Below, piece by piece: positions 9,177 through 18,697 of a DNA stretch of 64,000 nt; position 1 is the first letter of the stretch, and every line of letters starts with the position of its first letter. The DNA comes from an uncultured Saprospiraceae bacterium. GTDB lineage: Bacteria; Bacteroidota; Bacteroidia; Chitinophagales; Saprospiraceae. The position numbers and the translations under genes are program-made. The stretch covers positions 19,471 to 83,470 of the forward strand of contig CALDTZ010000016.1 in the NCBI GenBank assembly GCA_937924805.1, given 5' to 3'. The notes beneath the pieces are model-generated. The model ran no database searches, was not told the DNA's origin, and was given only the letters and a program-made list of their open reading frames with translations.

Positions 9177-10523
9177 ATGAACAATATTTTTAAAATTTCA
9201 GTTTTAATTGCCTTTATTGGAATCGGATCTTGTACAAAAGATCAGATGCCGCTCCTTATTGAACTCGATAATGAATTACGCGCAAAGATTATTGAAAAAT
9301 CTCCTGAAGGTACCGCTGAATTCTATATCCTTCCGAACGAAACAGATTTGGATAAAATCCCACAAGATCCTAAAAACGTACTTACAGCCGAAAAAGTTGA
9401 ACTTGGGAAATTAATGTTTTACGAAACAGCACTCGCTCAGGATGCGCTAAAAGAAAGTTCAAAGGGTACATATTCTTGTGCATCATGCCATATTCCTGCT
9501 GCAGGATTCAGACCAGGAAACTTTCAAGGAATTGCGGATGGAGGAGAAGCTTTTGGAATCAATGGAAGTGATCGAAGAAAAAGTAGTAATTATGAAGAAG
9601 ATGAATTAGATGTTCAAAGTGCAAGACCTTTAAGTCTGACGAATGTAGCCTATGTTGAAAACACCTTTTGGAATGGACAATTTGGAGCAACTGCAGTAAA
9701 CGAAGGAACCCAAGAGTTATGGCATCAAAATGAGGCAACGGAGTTGAATTTTGAAGGATTTCATGGTATTGAAACCCAAAATATGGAAGGACTTCATACC
9801 CATCGAATCGCCATTAATAAGCCTTTACTTGATTCTTTAGGATATACACCGCTTTTCGATGCTGCTTTTGCAGATATTGCTGTCGAAGATCGATATACTC
9901 GACGTACTGCTTCATTTGCATTTTCTGCCTACATTCGTACTCTACTTACAAATCAGGCACCATTTCAAGATTGGTTAAAAGGGAACAACGATGCACTTGG
10001 ATACGATGAAAAAAAGGGAGGTATTCTTTTCTTTGGAAAAGCAAATTGTACTAAATGCCACTATAACGAAAATCTAGGGTCTTTAGAGTTTCATGTTTTG
10101 GGTGTAAATGATATGGATCAAATACCATCTTTTAATACCTCTCCGGATGATCGAAGAAATAAAGGAAGAGGCGGTTTTACGTTGAAAGAGGAAGACTATT
10201 ACAAATTTAAGGTACCTCAGCTATACAATATGAGGGGTACTGAATTTTATTTTCATGGCTCAAGTAAAAGAAGTATTGAGGACTTAATTGATTATAAAAA
10301 TCTAGCTAAACCAGAAAATCCAAGAATAGATTCTTCATTGATTTCACCAAAATTTATTCCTTTAGGTTTAACGGATATGGAAAAGACTCAACTTGTTGCC
10401 TTTATTAAGAATGCATTGTATGATCCTAACCTTGAAAGATATCAACCGACATCGGTACTTTCTGGTCAATGTTTTCCAAATGCCGATATCATTTCACAAG
10501 AAGATTTAAATTGTGGAAATTAG
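9177..10523 (+). CDS. Di-haem cytochrome c peroxidase-family lipoprotein
   Basis: 448 aa. A lipoprotein signal ending GIGSC (C19) suggests anchoring in the periplasm. Two c-type haem sites are visible: CASCH at 101-105 and CTKCH at 291-295, the arrangement of the bacterial cytochrome c peroxidase/MauG family (COG1858). The product would reduce hydrogen peroxide or act as a MauG-like oxidase. Family-like segments around them include LGKLMFYETALAQD before the first haem, SLTNVAYVENTFWNGQ, and YKFKVPQLYNMRGTEFYFHG near the C-terminus. A haem-maturation system is needed but none is encoded here. The gene is preceded by a striking inverted repeat and ends with a 4-bp overlap with the convergent HU/SPOR gene. 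Confidence 0.9.
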   Translation: MNNIFKISVLIAFIGIGSCTKDQMPLLIELDNELRAKIIEKSPEGTAEFYILPNETDLDKIPQDPKNVLTAEKVELGKLMFYETALAQDALKESSKGTYSCASCHIPAAGFRPGNFQGIADGGEAFGINGSDRRKSSNYEEDELDVQSARPLSLTNVAYVENTFWNGQFGATAVNEGTQELWHQNEATELNFEGFHGIETQNMEGLHTHRIAINKPLLDSLGYTPLFDAAFADIAVEDRYTRRTASFAFSAYIRTLLTNQAPFQDWLKGNNDALGYDEKKGGILFFGKANCTKCHYNENLGSLEFHVLGVNDMDQIPSFNTSPDDRRNKGRGGFTLKEEDYYKFKVPQLYNMRGTEFYFHGSSKRSIEDLIDYKNLAKPENPRIDSSLISPKFIPLGLTDMEKTQLVAFIKNALYDPNLERYQPTSVLSGQCFPNADIISQEDLNCGN

Positions 10524-11653
10524 TATTCAACATTTGGTACTAAATACCAACTGTTTTTTCCTAGTTTCTGCCGAATATCGACAATAAATTCCTTTAAATC
10601 TGTACCATTGCAATCAAAGCTAAAACCTACCCTAATATATGGGCCATATTTTTCAGTATAGGTTTTATACCCCGAAGATTTAATCTTGTATAACATATCT
10701 TGAATATTATTCTCGTTTCGATATGAACCGACAATAATGATACATTCTTTGGGTTTAACATCGGTTGATTGATTCGTTGCTGTAGTCAATTTTTCTTCGA
10801 TATTATCCGCATTATTTAACAACGTATCGGCAGTGACCTTATCATTTTCTAGATCAACAACCCCTACATTTTCTTTTAAGGTTACACCTTTATTTGATTT
10901 CAAATAATTGATCCCATAAAATAAACCAGTAGCTAAGCCTGCAGCCAACAATAGAATATATAACCATGTTTTAGAAAACTTTTCTTCTTCATAGGGTTCA
11001 TCTCTTCGATGTGTTTGTTTTGTCGTGAAAATGGAGTCATCATCTTTGATGTCGTCGCCTTTTAACCATTTTTCCTCTTTATGAACAACATTTTCTTTTT
11101 CAATGATCGGTTTTACTACGGATTCAACCTTCGTATTATCTTGTGAGGCAACCGTACTTTTTGAAACAGCAGGAGTTAAAACATTCGGGTCCTTTTTTTC
11201 AACAAATGGTTGTTCTAGGGTTTTCTTAGTATGTTTTGGTATGGCTGTGACATTAAGCATAGGTAATGCATTGGTAAGCCATTCCTGAAGTACTTTTGAG
11301 GTTGAAAACTTTATTGTACTATTTTCATCTCTTTCTAATGTCCCTAAATTTTTAATGTGAACCTGATTATAATTTAAAAATCCATTTAATACTTTTGTTG
11401 AAAAAGTAGTCAGGGCTTTACTCGATTTCTTTTCTGAAATTTGATATTTTGAAGAAATTGCTTGAACCATTGTTGTAGAATCGTCATATTCTTCAGAGAA
11501 AATGATTGTTTCATACGGTGGCTCCAATTTTTGTTTTGCCGAATTAAATGCTGCGGAATGTCTTTCTAATTCAAACTTTCCAACGCCTGGCAATGACACT
11601 TGCTCTTCAGCAAATAATAGATCAATTATTACTTCTGCGATGTTAATCTGCAT
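10520..11653 (-). CDS. HU-CCDC81-like and SPOR domain membrane protein
   Basis: 377 aa from the ATG at 11653. The first 130 residues look like the two bacterial CCDC81-type HU domains (VSLPGVGKFELERHSAAF; KNLGTLERDE). A hydrophilic linker of about 100 residues follows, then one transmembrane helix (WLYILLLAAGLATGLFYGI, about 230-250), and a C-terminal SPOR domain (IIIVGSYRNENNIQDML) that binds denuded peptidoglycan. The N-terminus is therefore cytoplasmic and the SPOR domain periplasmic; a division or nucleoid-envelope link is inferred. An ATG also exists at 11671, but a TATCTTTG -7 box at 11674-11681 would start transcription at or after it, so 11653 is preferred. Confidence 0.83.
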   Translation of the reverse strand: MQINIAEVIIDLLFAEEQVSLPGVGKFELERHSAAFNSAKQKLEPPYETIIFSEEYDDSTTMVQAISSKYQISEKKSSKALTTFSTKVLNGFLNYNQVHIKNLGTLERDENSTIKFSTSKVLQEWLTNALPMLNVTAIPKHTKKTLEQPFVEKKDPNVLTPAVSKSTVASQDNTKVESVVKPIIEKENVVHKEEKWLKGDDIKDDDSIFTTKQTHRRDEPYEEEKFSKTWLYILLLAAGLATGLFYGINYLKSNKGVTLKENVGVVDLENDKVTADTLLNNADNIEEKLTTATNQSTDVKPKECIIIVGSYRNENNIQDMLYKIKSSGYKTYTEKYGPYIRVGFSFDCNGTDLKEFIVDIRQKLGKNSWYLVPNVEY

Positions 11654-11673
11654 ATTTTTATTTTTCAACATTG

Positions 11674-11681
11674 CAAAGATA
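11674..11681 (-). promoter_or_regulatory. Bacteroidota -7 promoter box (TATCTTTG) of the HU/SPOR gene
   Basis: On the minus strand the sequence is TATCTTTG, an exact match to TAnnTTTG. Transcription would begin around 11667-11670, which favours the downstream ATG at 11653. No good -33 element was identified. Confidence 0.5.
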
Positions 11682-11738
11682 ATATTTTAGCCTTGGAAAT
11701 ATTCTTTAAACTAGCTATTCAAATCTTACTTTTACAAA

Positions 11739-13046
11739 ATGGATACAAAATTAAACAGAACACAATCAGAAAAATTATTCAACGAAGCTAAACAACTTTT
11801 CCCAGGTGGAGTAAATTCTCCAGTTAGGGCTTTTAAGTCGGTAGCAGGTGCTCCATTGTTTATTAAGAAAGGAGATGGATGTAGGATCACAGATGAAGAT
11901 GACAATGAGTTTATTGATTTTTGTTGTTCATGGGGACCTCTTTTATTGGGACACAACCATGATGTCGTTCGTGAATCAATAATCGAAACTGTTAAAAATG
12001 GCACCTCTTTTGGCACGCCTACAAAACTTGGGAATGAAATTGGCAAACTCATTATCGATAATCATTCGTATTTAGATAAAATACGATTTGTAAGTTCTGG
12101 CACCGAGGCAGTTATGTCTGCTATTCGGTTAGCAAGGGGTTACACTGGAAAAGATAAAATTGTGAAATTTGAGGGCTGTTATCATGGTCATGTTGATTCA
12201 TTATTAGTTAAGGCCGGTTCTGGATTAGCTACTTTTGGAGAATCTACTTCAGCTGGTATCCCAGCATCTTTTGTAAAAGACACCTTGGTTATACCTTTAA
12301 ATGATCTTGAAAAATTTCAATCTGTTCTTGATGAACATCATCAAGATATTGCTGCTGTAATTATTGAACCTATCCCTGCTAATAATGGACTCTTAATCCA
12401 AGATCTTAATTATCTAGTCTGGTTGAGAAAAATATGCGATGATTATGATGTTTTATTAATCTTTGATGAAGTAATTTCCGGATTTAGAGTTGGTTTTGAA
12501 GGAGCATCAGGGCTGTATAGGATTCAACCTGACATTATAACTTTTGGAAAAATAATAGGAGGAGGAATGCCTGTAGGTGCTTATGGTGGGTCAAATGAAA
12601 TCATGTCTCATATTGCTCCTGATGGACCTGTCTATCAAGCAGGTACACTCTCTGCAAATCCAGTTGCAATGGCCGCCGGAATAGCGATGTTGAAAACAAT
12701 ACTAAAAGATGGGTTCTTTGAAAAACTTAAAAAAAACACAACCTATTTTGTTGAACAACTTGAATCTTTTATATCAAGCAGAGGTTATGATATGCATATC
12801 CAGTCGGTAGGATCAATTTTTTGGTTTGCATTTACAAAAACTAGAGTTATTTCTTCAGACCAAATACAACAAGATGCAATAAGTAAATTTAAAATATTGC
12901 ATGCCGAACTTCTACAAAACGGAATCTATTTAGGTCCATCCGCCTATGAAGTTGGATTTATTAGTGCTGCACATACAAAATCCGATTTAGATGAAGCAAT
13001 TGTGATTATTCAAAAAGCCCTTGATGTAGTTTATAAAGATTCATGA
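11739..13046 (+). CDS. hemL: Glutamate-1-semialdehyde 2,1-aminomutase
   Basis: 435 aa cytoplasmic PLP enzyme converting glutamate-1-semialdehyde to 5-aminolevulinate, the committed precursor of haem by the C5 pathway. The Schiff-base lysine is K271 in ITFGKIIGGGMPVGAYGG. Other conserved stretches are FPGGVNSPVRAF at the N-terminus, SSGTEAVMSAIRLARG, GCYHGHVDS and QAGTLSANPVAMAAG. Length fits the family (about 425-435). The last bases overlap by 4 nt (ATGA) with the start of a histidine kinase gene, and a response regulator follows, so haem precursor synthesis and a two-component system are probably cotranscribed. Confidence 0.97.
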   Translation: MDTKLNRTQSEKLFNEAKQLFPGGVNSPVRAFKSVAGAPLFIKKGDGCRITDEDDNEFIDFCCSWGPLLLGHNHDVVRESIIETVKNGTSFGTPTKLGNEIGKLIIDNHSYLDKIRFVSSGTEAVMSAIRLARGYTGKDKIVKFEGCYHGHVDSLLVKAGSGLATFGESTSAGIPASFVKDTLVIPLNDLEKFQSVLDEHHQDIAAVIIEPIPANNGLLIQDLNYLVWLRKICDDYDVLLIFDEVISGFRVGFEGASGLYRIQPDIITFGKIIGGGMPVGAYGGSNEIMSHIAPDGPVYQAGTLSANPVAMAAGIAMLKTILKDGFFEKLKKNTTYFVEQLESFISSRGYDMHIQSVGSIFWFAFTKTRVISSDQIQQDAISKFKILHAELLQNGIYLGPSAYEVGFISAAHTKSDLDEAIVIIQKALDVVYKDS

Positions 13047-13993
13047 GACAATCATTGACCATAAAACTAATTTCACTTGCAGTATCTAGTTATATGCTGC
13101 TAGCTTTGGGATGGTGGACTTTATTATTATTAAATAAAAACGAAAAACTAAAAGATGTTCAAAACTATCTGGACACCAATAACATTGACTATAGTTTAAT
13201 AACAGATGAAAAATTTGCCTCTCAAAAAACAATGATTTTAGGGGAAGGCTTTAGTTTTGGTATTGCCTTGGTTTTAGGGATATATATGTTGTATCGAGTC
13301 TATAAAAAAGAATTAATCGTTGAACAAAGTAAGGCCAATTTCCAAATGTCTATCACTCATGAACTTAAAACACCCGTAACTGCAATTAAGTTAACCTTAG
13401 ATACTTTAAAGCGGAAATTGAACTTACAAGACTCCCTATTAGATATTTATAATCAAGGTAATTCGTCTGCAGTAAGATTGGACAATCTTATTAATAAATT
13501 GTTATTGGCGAATAGATTAGACAGTGCCAACACCTACTCAAAAGAGCCATTAGATATACTTTCGATTCTTAAAAATCGAATGACTCTCTTTCATAAATTA
13601 TATCCAGATTTCACCATAAAAATGGAATCTGATAATCTCATGTCTTTAGTATTATTTGATCGCGAAGGCTTCATCTCAGTAGTAGATAATATTATTGAAA
13701 ACGCCTATAAATATTCTGATAAAGAAAAAAAACTAACGATACAATCATATCGTTCCAACAAAATATTAAAATTGAACTTTAAAGATGAAGGAATCGGTAT
13801 TCCTGTCGATAAGAGTAAAAAGGTCACTGAAAAATTTTATCGAATTGGTGACGAAATGACGAGAACATCTAAGGGGACTGGTTTGGGACTTTATATCGTA
13901 AATAAAATATTAAAGGATCACAAAACCTCCTTTGCAATCAAACAACACCGAGAAAAAGGAGTAGATTTTGAAATCCAGTTAAACATTATATAA
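13043..13993 (+). CDS. Membrane sensor histidine kinase
   Basis: 316 aa. Two transmembrane helices (about 8-31 and 68-87) flank a short periplasmic segment of about 36 residues, too small for a classical sensor domain. The HisKA dimerisation region has the phosphoacceptor H106 in ITHELKTPVTAIK, followed by the HATPase_c domain with the N box NIIENAYKYS, G1 DEGIGIP and G2 GTGLGLYIV. It should phosphorylate the response regulator encoded one base downstream. It overlaps hemL by 4 nt, so its translation is likely coupled to hemL. The signal sensed is unknown. Confidence 0.93.
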   Translation: MRQSLTIKLISLAVSSYMLLALGWWTLLLLNKNEKLKDVQNYLDTNNIDYSLITDEKFASQKTMILGEGFSFGIALVLGIYMLYRVYKKELIVEQSKANFQMSITHELKTPVTAIKLTLDTLKRKLNLQDSLLDIYNQGNSSAVRLDNLINKLLLANRLDSANTYSKEPLDILSILKNRMTLFHKLYPDFTIKMESDNLMSLVLFDREGFISVVDNIIENAYKYSDKEKKLTIQSYRSNKILKLNFKDEGIGIPVDKSKKVTEKFYRIGDEMTRTSKGTGLGLYIVNKILKDHKTSFAIKQHREKGVDFEIQLNII

Positions 13994-13994
13994 A

Positions 13995-14687
13995 TTGATA
14001 AAAATCCTACTTGTTGAAGATGAGGATCAAATCCGAAAAGTATTAAGTTTTAACTTGATCGATGAAGGGTATGCTGTGGTAGAAGCTAAAGATGGCAAAG
14101 AAGCCATTACCTTTCTTCAAAATGAATACTTTGATCTAATACTTCTCGATTTAATGTTGCCATTAATCTCCGGATTAGATGTTTTGGATTTTATAAAACT
14201 TGAGGGCAAATCCATTCCAACTATTATTTTATCCGCAAAAAACCAAACGAAGGACAGGATCATAGGATTAAAGAAAGGAGCTGATGACTACATCACCAAA
14301 CCTTTCGATTTAGAAGAACTATTATTACGTATTAACAATGTTGTTCAACGAAAAAAAACGACCTTATCAGCCTTGAATGACATCGTCCAATTTGGGGATA
14401 ATTCGGTTAATTTAAGATCTTTTCAAGCACACACAAACGCAGGAACAATTGACCTAACAAAAAAAGAAATTGCGATACTTAAATTGCTTAATAACAACCA
14501 CGGTGAAGTCGTATCAAGAAAGGAAATTTTGCAAAAAGTATGGGGATTTGATGTATACCCTAACACCAGAACAATTGATAATTTTTTATTAGCATTCAGA
14601 AAGTATTTTGAAAAAGATCCTAAAAATCCAATCCACTTCCATTCTATCAGAGGTATTGGCTATAAATTTATAAAAAATCCTAATTGA
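13995..14687 (+). CDS. OmpR/PhoB-family response regulator (TTG start)
   Basis: 230 aa. The receiver domain (1-120) has the acidic pair E8/D10, the phosphorylated D52 in LLDLMLP, and the conserved Lys in YITKPFDLEEL. The C-terminal winged helix (about 130-230) shows the Trans_reg_C pattern LTKKEIAILKLL, VSRKEILQKVWG and RTIDNFLLAFRKYFE. The frame contains no suitable ATG at the start; a TTG one base after the kinase stop gives the canonical IKILLVEDE beginning. Cognate to the upstream kinase. Target genes are unknown; hemL in the same operon is one candidate. The stop overlaps the convergent AlkD-like gene by 8 bp. Confidence 0.94.
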   Translation: MIKILLVEDEDQIRKVLSFNLIDEGYAVVEAKDGKEAITFLQNEYFDLILLDLMLPLISGLDVLDFIKLEGKSIPTIILSAKNQTKDRIIGLKKGADDYITKPFDLEELLLRINNVVQRKKTTLSALNDIVQFGDNSVNLRSFQAHTNAGTIDLTKKEIAILKLLNNNHGEVVSRKEILQKVWGFDVYPNTRTIDNFLLAFRKYFEKDPKNPIHFHSIRGIGYKFIKNPN

Positions 14688-15348
14688 TTAACCTCAAGGC
14701 CTCACGCTTTGTTAGGTTTGACAAATCAGGGTGTAGATCCACAAATTCTACCACTGCTGTTGGATTACTTTTGCTATATTGTCTCAATGCCCAACCAGAT
14801 GCCTTTTTTATGAAAAACGCTTTCGAAACTTTGTTAACTTCAATTAGAGAAAATAATAATTCTGCATCCGTCTCATGTTTGTATTTCAATTGAAACAATA
14901 TCGCTGAGCGAACCAACCATTTATTTTCATTATTAATCCATTCATCCAATTTGCTATATTTTTTTTGGGGTGCATTTTTAAAAATATGTCCAACACAAGT
15001 TGGAGCTAAAAAATCAATACTATCCCACCAGGAATTAGTTACGATTAGCTCTTGAATCCAATCAATATCATCCCATGTCAAGTGAGATACCTTTTTCCGT
15101 AAAATATCCATCGCTATGTACTGATATTCTCTTTCTTCTTTTGACCAAAGTTTATTTACGACCGATTTAAAATTATTAGAGATTTCTATGTGATGATCGA
15201 ACCAAAGCCTTTTAAATAATTCCTTTCGAATAGGTGAACGAATGCCTAAAAATGTGAAATTATCTTTCATATAAGCTGCCATTTTGGAACTGTAAGCTTC
15301 ATCTCTTAGCTTTTCAACTCCGATATTGAGATCATTCAAAAATTGCAT
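14680..15348 (-). CDS. AlkD-like DNA alkylation repair protein
   Basis: 222 aa from the ATG at 15348. All-helical HEAT-like DNA glycosylase family that removes positively charged alkylated bases such as N3- and N7-alkylpurines. The AlkD catalytic aspartate with its preceding tryptophan is recognisable in TNSWWDSID, and the third aromatic residue in KKASGWALRQYSK. A longer frame starts with TTG at 15375, but the ATG at 15348 gives the normal short N-terminus and leaves room for a promoter between it and the divergent rarA. Paired with rarA, both act on damaged DNA, although they are divergently transcribed. Confidence 0.87.
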   Translation of the reverse strand: MQFLNDLNIGVEKLRDEAYSSKMAAYMKDNFTFLGIRSPIRKELFKRLWFDHHIEISNNFKSVVNKLWSKEEREYQYIAMDILRKKVSHLTWDDIDWIQELIVTNSWWDSIDFLAPTCVGHIFKNAPQKKYSKLDEWINNENKWLVRSAILFQLKYKHETDAELLFSLIEVNKVSKAFFIKKASGWALRQYSKSNPTAVVEFVDLHPDLSNLTKREALRLIN

Positions 15349-15385
15349 AGAAAAAACTTTATTTTTGGTTAACAAAATAATAATA

Positions 15386-16627
15386 TTGAAGCCTTTAGCT
15401 GAAAGACTGAGACCAAAAACCCTAGATGATTACCTAGGTCAAACGCATATTATTGGAGAAAATGCCCCGTTACGAAAGATAATTGAATCAGGCAATATGC
15501 ATTCTTGCGTATTTTGGGGCCCTCCTGGTGTCGGTAAAACGACGTTAGCACTGATTATTGCTAATACGCTAAAAAGACCCTTTCAAGTATTAAGTGCAAT
15601 TAATGCGGGTGTCAAAGATATTCGAGAAGCCATTCAAAAAGCCGAAAAAGAACGCTTCTTTAACGCACCTAACCCTATCCTATTTATCGATGAAATTCAT
15701 CGTTTTTCAAAATCTCAACAAGACGCATTATTAGGAGCTGTAGAAAAAGGAACGATCATCTTAATAGGTGCGACGACTGAAAACCCCTCTTTTGAAGTCA
15801 TCCCTGCTCTTCTTTCTCGATCTCAATTATATGTTCTTCAACCTCATTCAAAGCAAGAGTTAATTACATTAGTCAATCATGCAATAGAAACCGATGAATT
15901 CTTTAAAGATTTAAATATCGAAGTTAAAGAATACGAAACATTATTAAAATTTTCGTCGGGTGATGCACGTAAGCTCCTCAATTGTCTTGAATTGATTATT
16001 CAATCACAAGACCAAAAGCAAAAAATCAAAATTGACAATGAGATTGTTCAGAAAAGCATCCAGCAAAACATTGTTAAATATGATAAACTTGGAGAAATGC
16101 ATTACGATGTCATTTCTGCGTTTATAAAAAGTATTAGAGGTTCAGATCCCAATGCAGCAGTTTACTATCTTGCTCGAATGATAGAGGGCGGTGAAGATCC
16201 TTTATTTATATGTCGAAGAATGATTATTGCTGCATCTGAAGATATAGGCCTTGCAAATCCAAATGCACTTTTATTAGCAAACAATTGCTTTCAAGCTGTC
16301 CATAAAATAGGCATGCCAGAAGCTAGAATTGTAATGTCACAAACAGCGATTTACCTTGCAATTTCAGCTAAAAGCAACGCTGCTTATGTTGCTATAAACA
16401 ATGCTCAAGCCATCGTGAGAGAAACAGGGAATTTATCAATACCTCTTCATTTACGAAATGCACCTACAAAACTTATGAAAGAATTAGGATATGGAGATGG
16501 TTATAAATATGCTCACAACTTTAAAAAAGATCAAATTGATCATGGTTATTTACCAGATGAGATAAGGGACCAGACGATCTATTCTCCTTCAGATAACCCT
16601 ACTGAAAATCGAATGAATAAGAAGTAA
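15386..16627 (+). CDS. rarA: Replication-associated recombination protein A (RarA/MgsA), TTG start
   Basis: 413 aa AAA+ ATPase acting at stalled replication forks. The Walker A motif is GPPGVGKTT (about 45-53), Walker B is [18 protein letters not shown], sensor 1 is ATTENPSFE, followed by the arginine-finger region and the tetramerisation C-terminus ([18 protein letters not shown]). The frame is open further upstream from TTG 15326, but the family begins [19 protein letters not shown], and the TTG at 15386 gives exactly that ([18 protein letters not shown]). No ATG is available before residue 38. It diverges from the AlkD-like gene with only 37 bp between the two chosen starts. Confidence 0.94.
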   Translation: MKPLAERLRPKTLDDYLGQTHIIGENAPLRKIIESGNMHSCVFWGPPGVGKTTLALIIANTLKRPFQVLSAINAGVKDIREAIQKAEKERFFNAPNPILFIDEIHRFSKSQQDALLGAVEKGTIILIGATTENPSFEVIPALLSRSQLYVLQPHSKQELITLVNHAIETDEFFKDLNIEVKEYETLLKFSSGDARKLLNCLELIIQSQDQKQKIKIDNEIVQKSIQQNIVKYDKLGEMHYDVISAFIKSIRGSDPNAAVYYLARMIEGGEDPLFICRRMIIAASEDIGLANPNALLLANNCFQAVHKIGMPEARIVMSQTAIYLAISAKSNAAYVAINNAQAIVRETGNLSIPLHLRNAPTKLMKELGYGDGYKYAHNFKKDQIDHGYLPDEIRDQTIYSPSDNPTENRMNKK

Positions 16628-16905
16628 AGCGACATTAATTTAACTTCCAGTATATTCTTTAAATAGTATATTTATAAAAATTTGAAAGCTATCAATTTAA
16701 CTTTCTCATTACGTACTTTTTTCTTATTTAAAATGCATAAAACTTCGCAATTGATATTGCCTAATTTTTGTATTATAGTGGCATCAAGTAGCGTATTATT
16801 GAATAATGGTCAAATGAACGAATTGGATCGTTAAAATATTTTTTCAGGTTTTGAATATTCAAACAATCATTACTTTAAGTAATCCAAACAAATAATAAAA
16901 TAGAT

Positions 16906-18030
16906 ATGGAAGAAATGGACATCATTAGGTCATCAGCTAGAGCATTTGCACAACAAGAAATTTTACCTAATGTAATGGATTGGGATGAAAGTCAACATTT
17001 TCCGATTGATGTTATGCGTAAAATGGGTGACCAAGGTTTTTTAGGTATTCTTGTTCCTGAAGAATATGGAGGTTCATCATTAGGATACCAAGAATATATA
17101 ACCATTATTGAGGAAATTGCAAAAGTTTGTGGGTCTATCGGCCTTTCATTGGCAGCTCACAACTCACTTTGTACAAATCACATTTTGACTTTTGGAAATG
17201 AAGATCAAAAGAAAAAGTATCTACCAAAACTCGCATCAGGACAGCATCTAGGAGCTTGGGGACTAACTGAAGCAAATACAGGTAGCGATGCTATGCGTAT
17301 GACATGCATTGCTGAATTAAAAGGGGATCACTATGTTTTGAATGGTACTAAAAACTGGATTACCCACGGAATTTCAGGGGATGTTGCTGTCATCTTAGCA
17401 CGAACTGGTGATTTATTAGATAGTCATGGTATTACTGCCTTTGTTGTTGAAAGAGGAATGGAAGGGTTTAAAGGCGGTAAAAAAGAGAATAAATTAGGTA
17501 TGCGTGCCTCGGAAACGGCAGAAATGATCTTTGAAAACGTAAAAATACCGATCGAGAATGTTTTGGGTAAACCAGGTGAAGGCTTTATTCAGGCAATGAA
17601 AATCCTAGATGGTGGTCGTATAAGCATCGCTGCTTTAAGTTTAGGAATAGCAAAAGGTGCTTATGAAGCCGCATTGAAGTATGCTCAAGAGAGAGAACAA
17701 TTTGGAAAACCGATTGCAAAATTCCAAGCTATTGCTTTTAAATTAGCCGATATGGCTACTAAAATAGAAGCTTCTGAATTATTAACTAGACAAGCTGCTA
17801 TGTTAAAAATGAAAGGAGAAAAAATGACCAAAGAATCGGCAATGGCAAAATATTTTGCCTCGGAAACATGTGTGGAAGTATCTACTGATGCAGTTCAAAT
17901 ATTTGGTGGATATGGTTACACGAAAGATTTTCCCGTAGAAAAATTCTACCGTGATTCTAAACTTTGCACTATTGGAGAAGGAACTTCCGAGATTCAAAAA
18001 TTAGTTATCGCCCGAAAGATCATGGATTGA
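16906..18030 (+). CDS. Acyl-CoA dehydrogenase
   Basis: 374 aa FAD enzyme for the first oxidation step of fatty-acid or branched-chain acyl-CoA breakdown, passing electrons to electron-transfer flavoprotein. Visible are the N-terminal helical domain ([15 protein letters not shown]), the FAD/substrate segment [15 protein letters not shown] followed by GTKNWITHG, and the C-terminal domain with [22 protein letters not shown] in two adjoining parts. The catalytic base is E358 in IGEGTSEIQ. The N-terminus is slightly short for the family and a second ATG lies three codons in; the upstream frame is closed by a stop at 16876. Upstream is a 278-bp non-coding stretch. The 3' end overlaps the convergent Nudix gene by 30 bp. 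Confidence 0.93.
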   Translation: MEEMDIIRSSARAFAQQEILPNVMDWDESQHFPIDVMRKMGDQGFLGILVPEEYGGSSLGYQEYITIIEEIAKVCGSIGLSLAAHNSLCTNHILTFGNEDQKKKYLPKLASGQHLGAWGLTEANTGSDAMRMTCIAELKGDHYVLNGTKNWITHGISGDVAVILARTGDLLDSHGITAFVVERGMEGFKGGKKENKLGMRASETAEMIFENVKIPIENVLGKPGEGFIQAMKILDGGRISIAALSLGIAKGAYEAALKYAQEREQFGKPIAKFQAIAFKLADMATKIEASELLTRQAAMLKMKGEKMTKESAMAKYFASETCVEVSTDAVQIFGGYGYTKDFPVEKFYRDSKLCTIGEGTSEIQKLVIARKIMD

Positions 18031-18657
18031 TTTCATGGATTGATATCGCGTTAATACCTTAAGTAAATTATCATAAATGGGTAGCTGTTTGTTGACAAAA
18101 GGTTCAATATGCAGCCACCCTACTTTTTCAATTCCTTCTTCTTCTTGAGGGGTTAAAATCTGTTTTTTACCTGTCATTGCATACCAGTGGGTTTTCTTGA
18201 TCGCACGAATACCGTGCTTCGTTTTAAAAGTATGCCTAGTTACGCAAATTTTATAATGACATTTGATATTACAAACACCCGTTTCTTCAATAACTTCTCG
18301 AACGGCTGTCATTTTATTCGATTCCCCTTCATCTTTTTTACCTTTCGGTAAATCCCATGCTCCTCGTTTAAAAATAAATAATCCTTCGCCTAATTCATTA
18401 ACAACTAAACCTCCTGCCGCTGGCACCTTTTTGTATAATGATTTGAAATCGATTTTCAATTTTTCGAAATTGTCCGAATACAATATAATATGTTTGTATT
18501 TATTGGATTTTTCCATTAAGTCTACGTAGCTCAGTATATCATTCACCTTGCCAGTATATCTACCTATTAGTACTTTAGATAAACCCTCTTTAATACTTTG
18601 GAGCTCCTTAGATTCACACAAAATCAATTGGGTATCTTTTACATAGATTTTGTACAT
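18001..18657 (-). CDS. Nudix hydrolase with an N-terminal extension
   Basis: 218 aa from the ATG at 18657. The Nudix box is complete: [14 protein letters not shown] followed by REVIEETGV, satisfying Gx5Ex7REUxEExGU. The Nudix domain occupies about residues 80-205 ([20 protein letters not shown]). The first 75 residues, starting [14 protein letters not shown], form an uncharacterised extension common in Bacteroidota versions. The substrate is unknown; nucleoside-diphosphate derivatives are typical. The open frame extends to a TTG at 18816, but that would run antisense through pyrE and adds non-family residues. Divergent from pyrE with 40 bp between starts, and convergent with the dehydrogenase. 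Confidence 0.88.
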   Translation of the reverse strand: MYKIYVKDTQLILCESKELQSIKEGLSKVLIGRYTGKVNDILSYVDLMEKSNKYKHIILYSDNFEKLKIDFKSLYKKVPAAGGLVVNELGEGLFIFKRGAWDLPKGKKDEGESNKMTAVREVIEETGVCNIKCHYKICVTRHTFKTKHGIRAIKKTHWYAMTGKKQILTPQEEEGIEKVGWLHIEPFVNKQLPIYDNLLKVLTRYQSMKSIHDLSGDN

Positions 18658-18697
18658 TCGCACAACTTTATTTTTTAAAAAAAATTCTTTACCGAGT

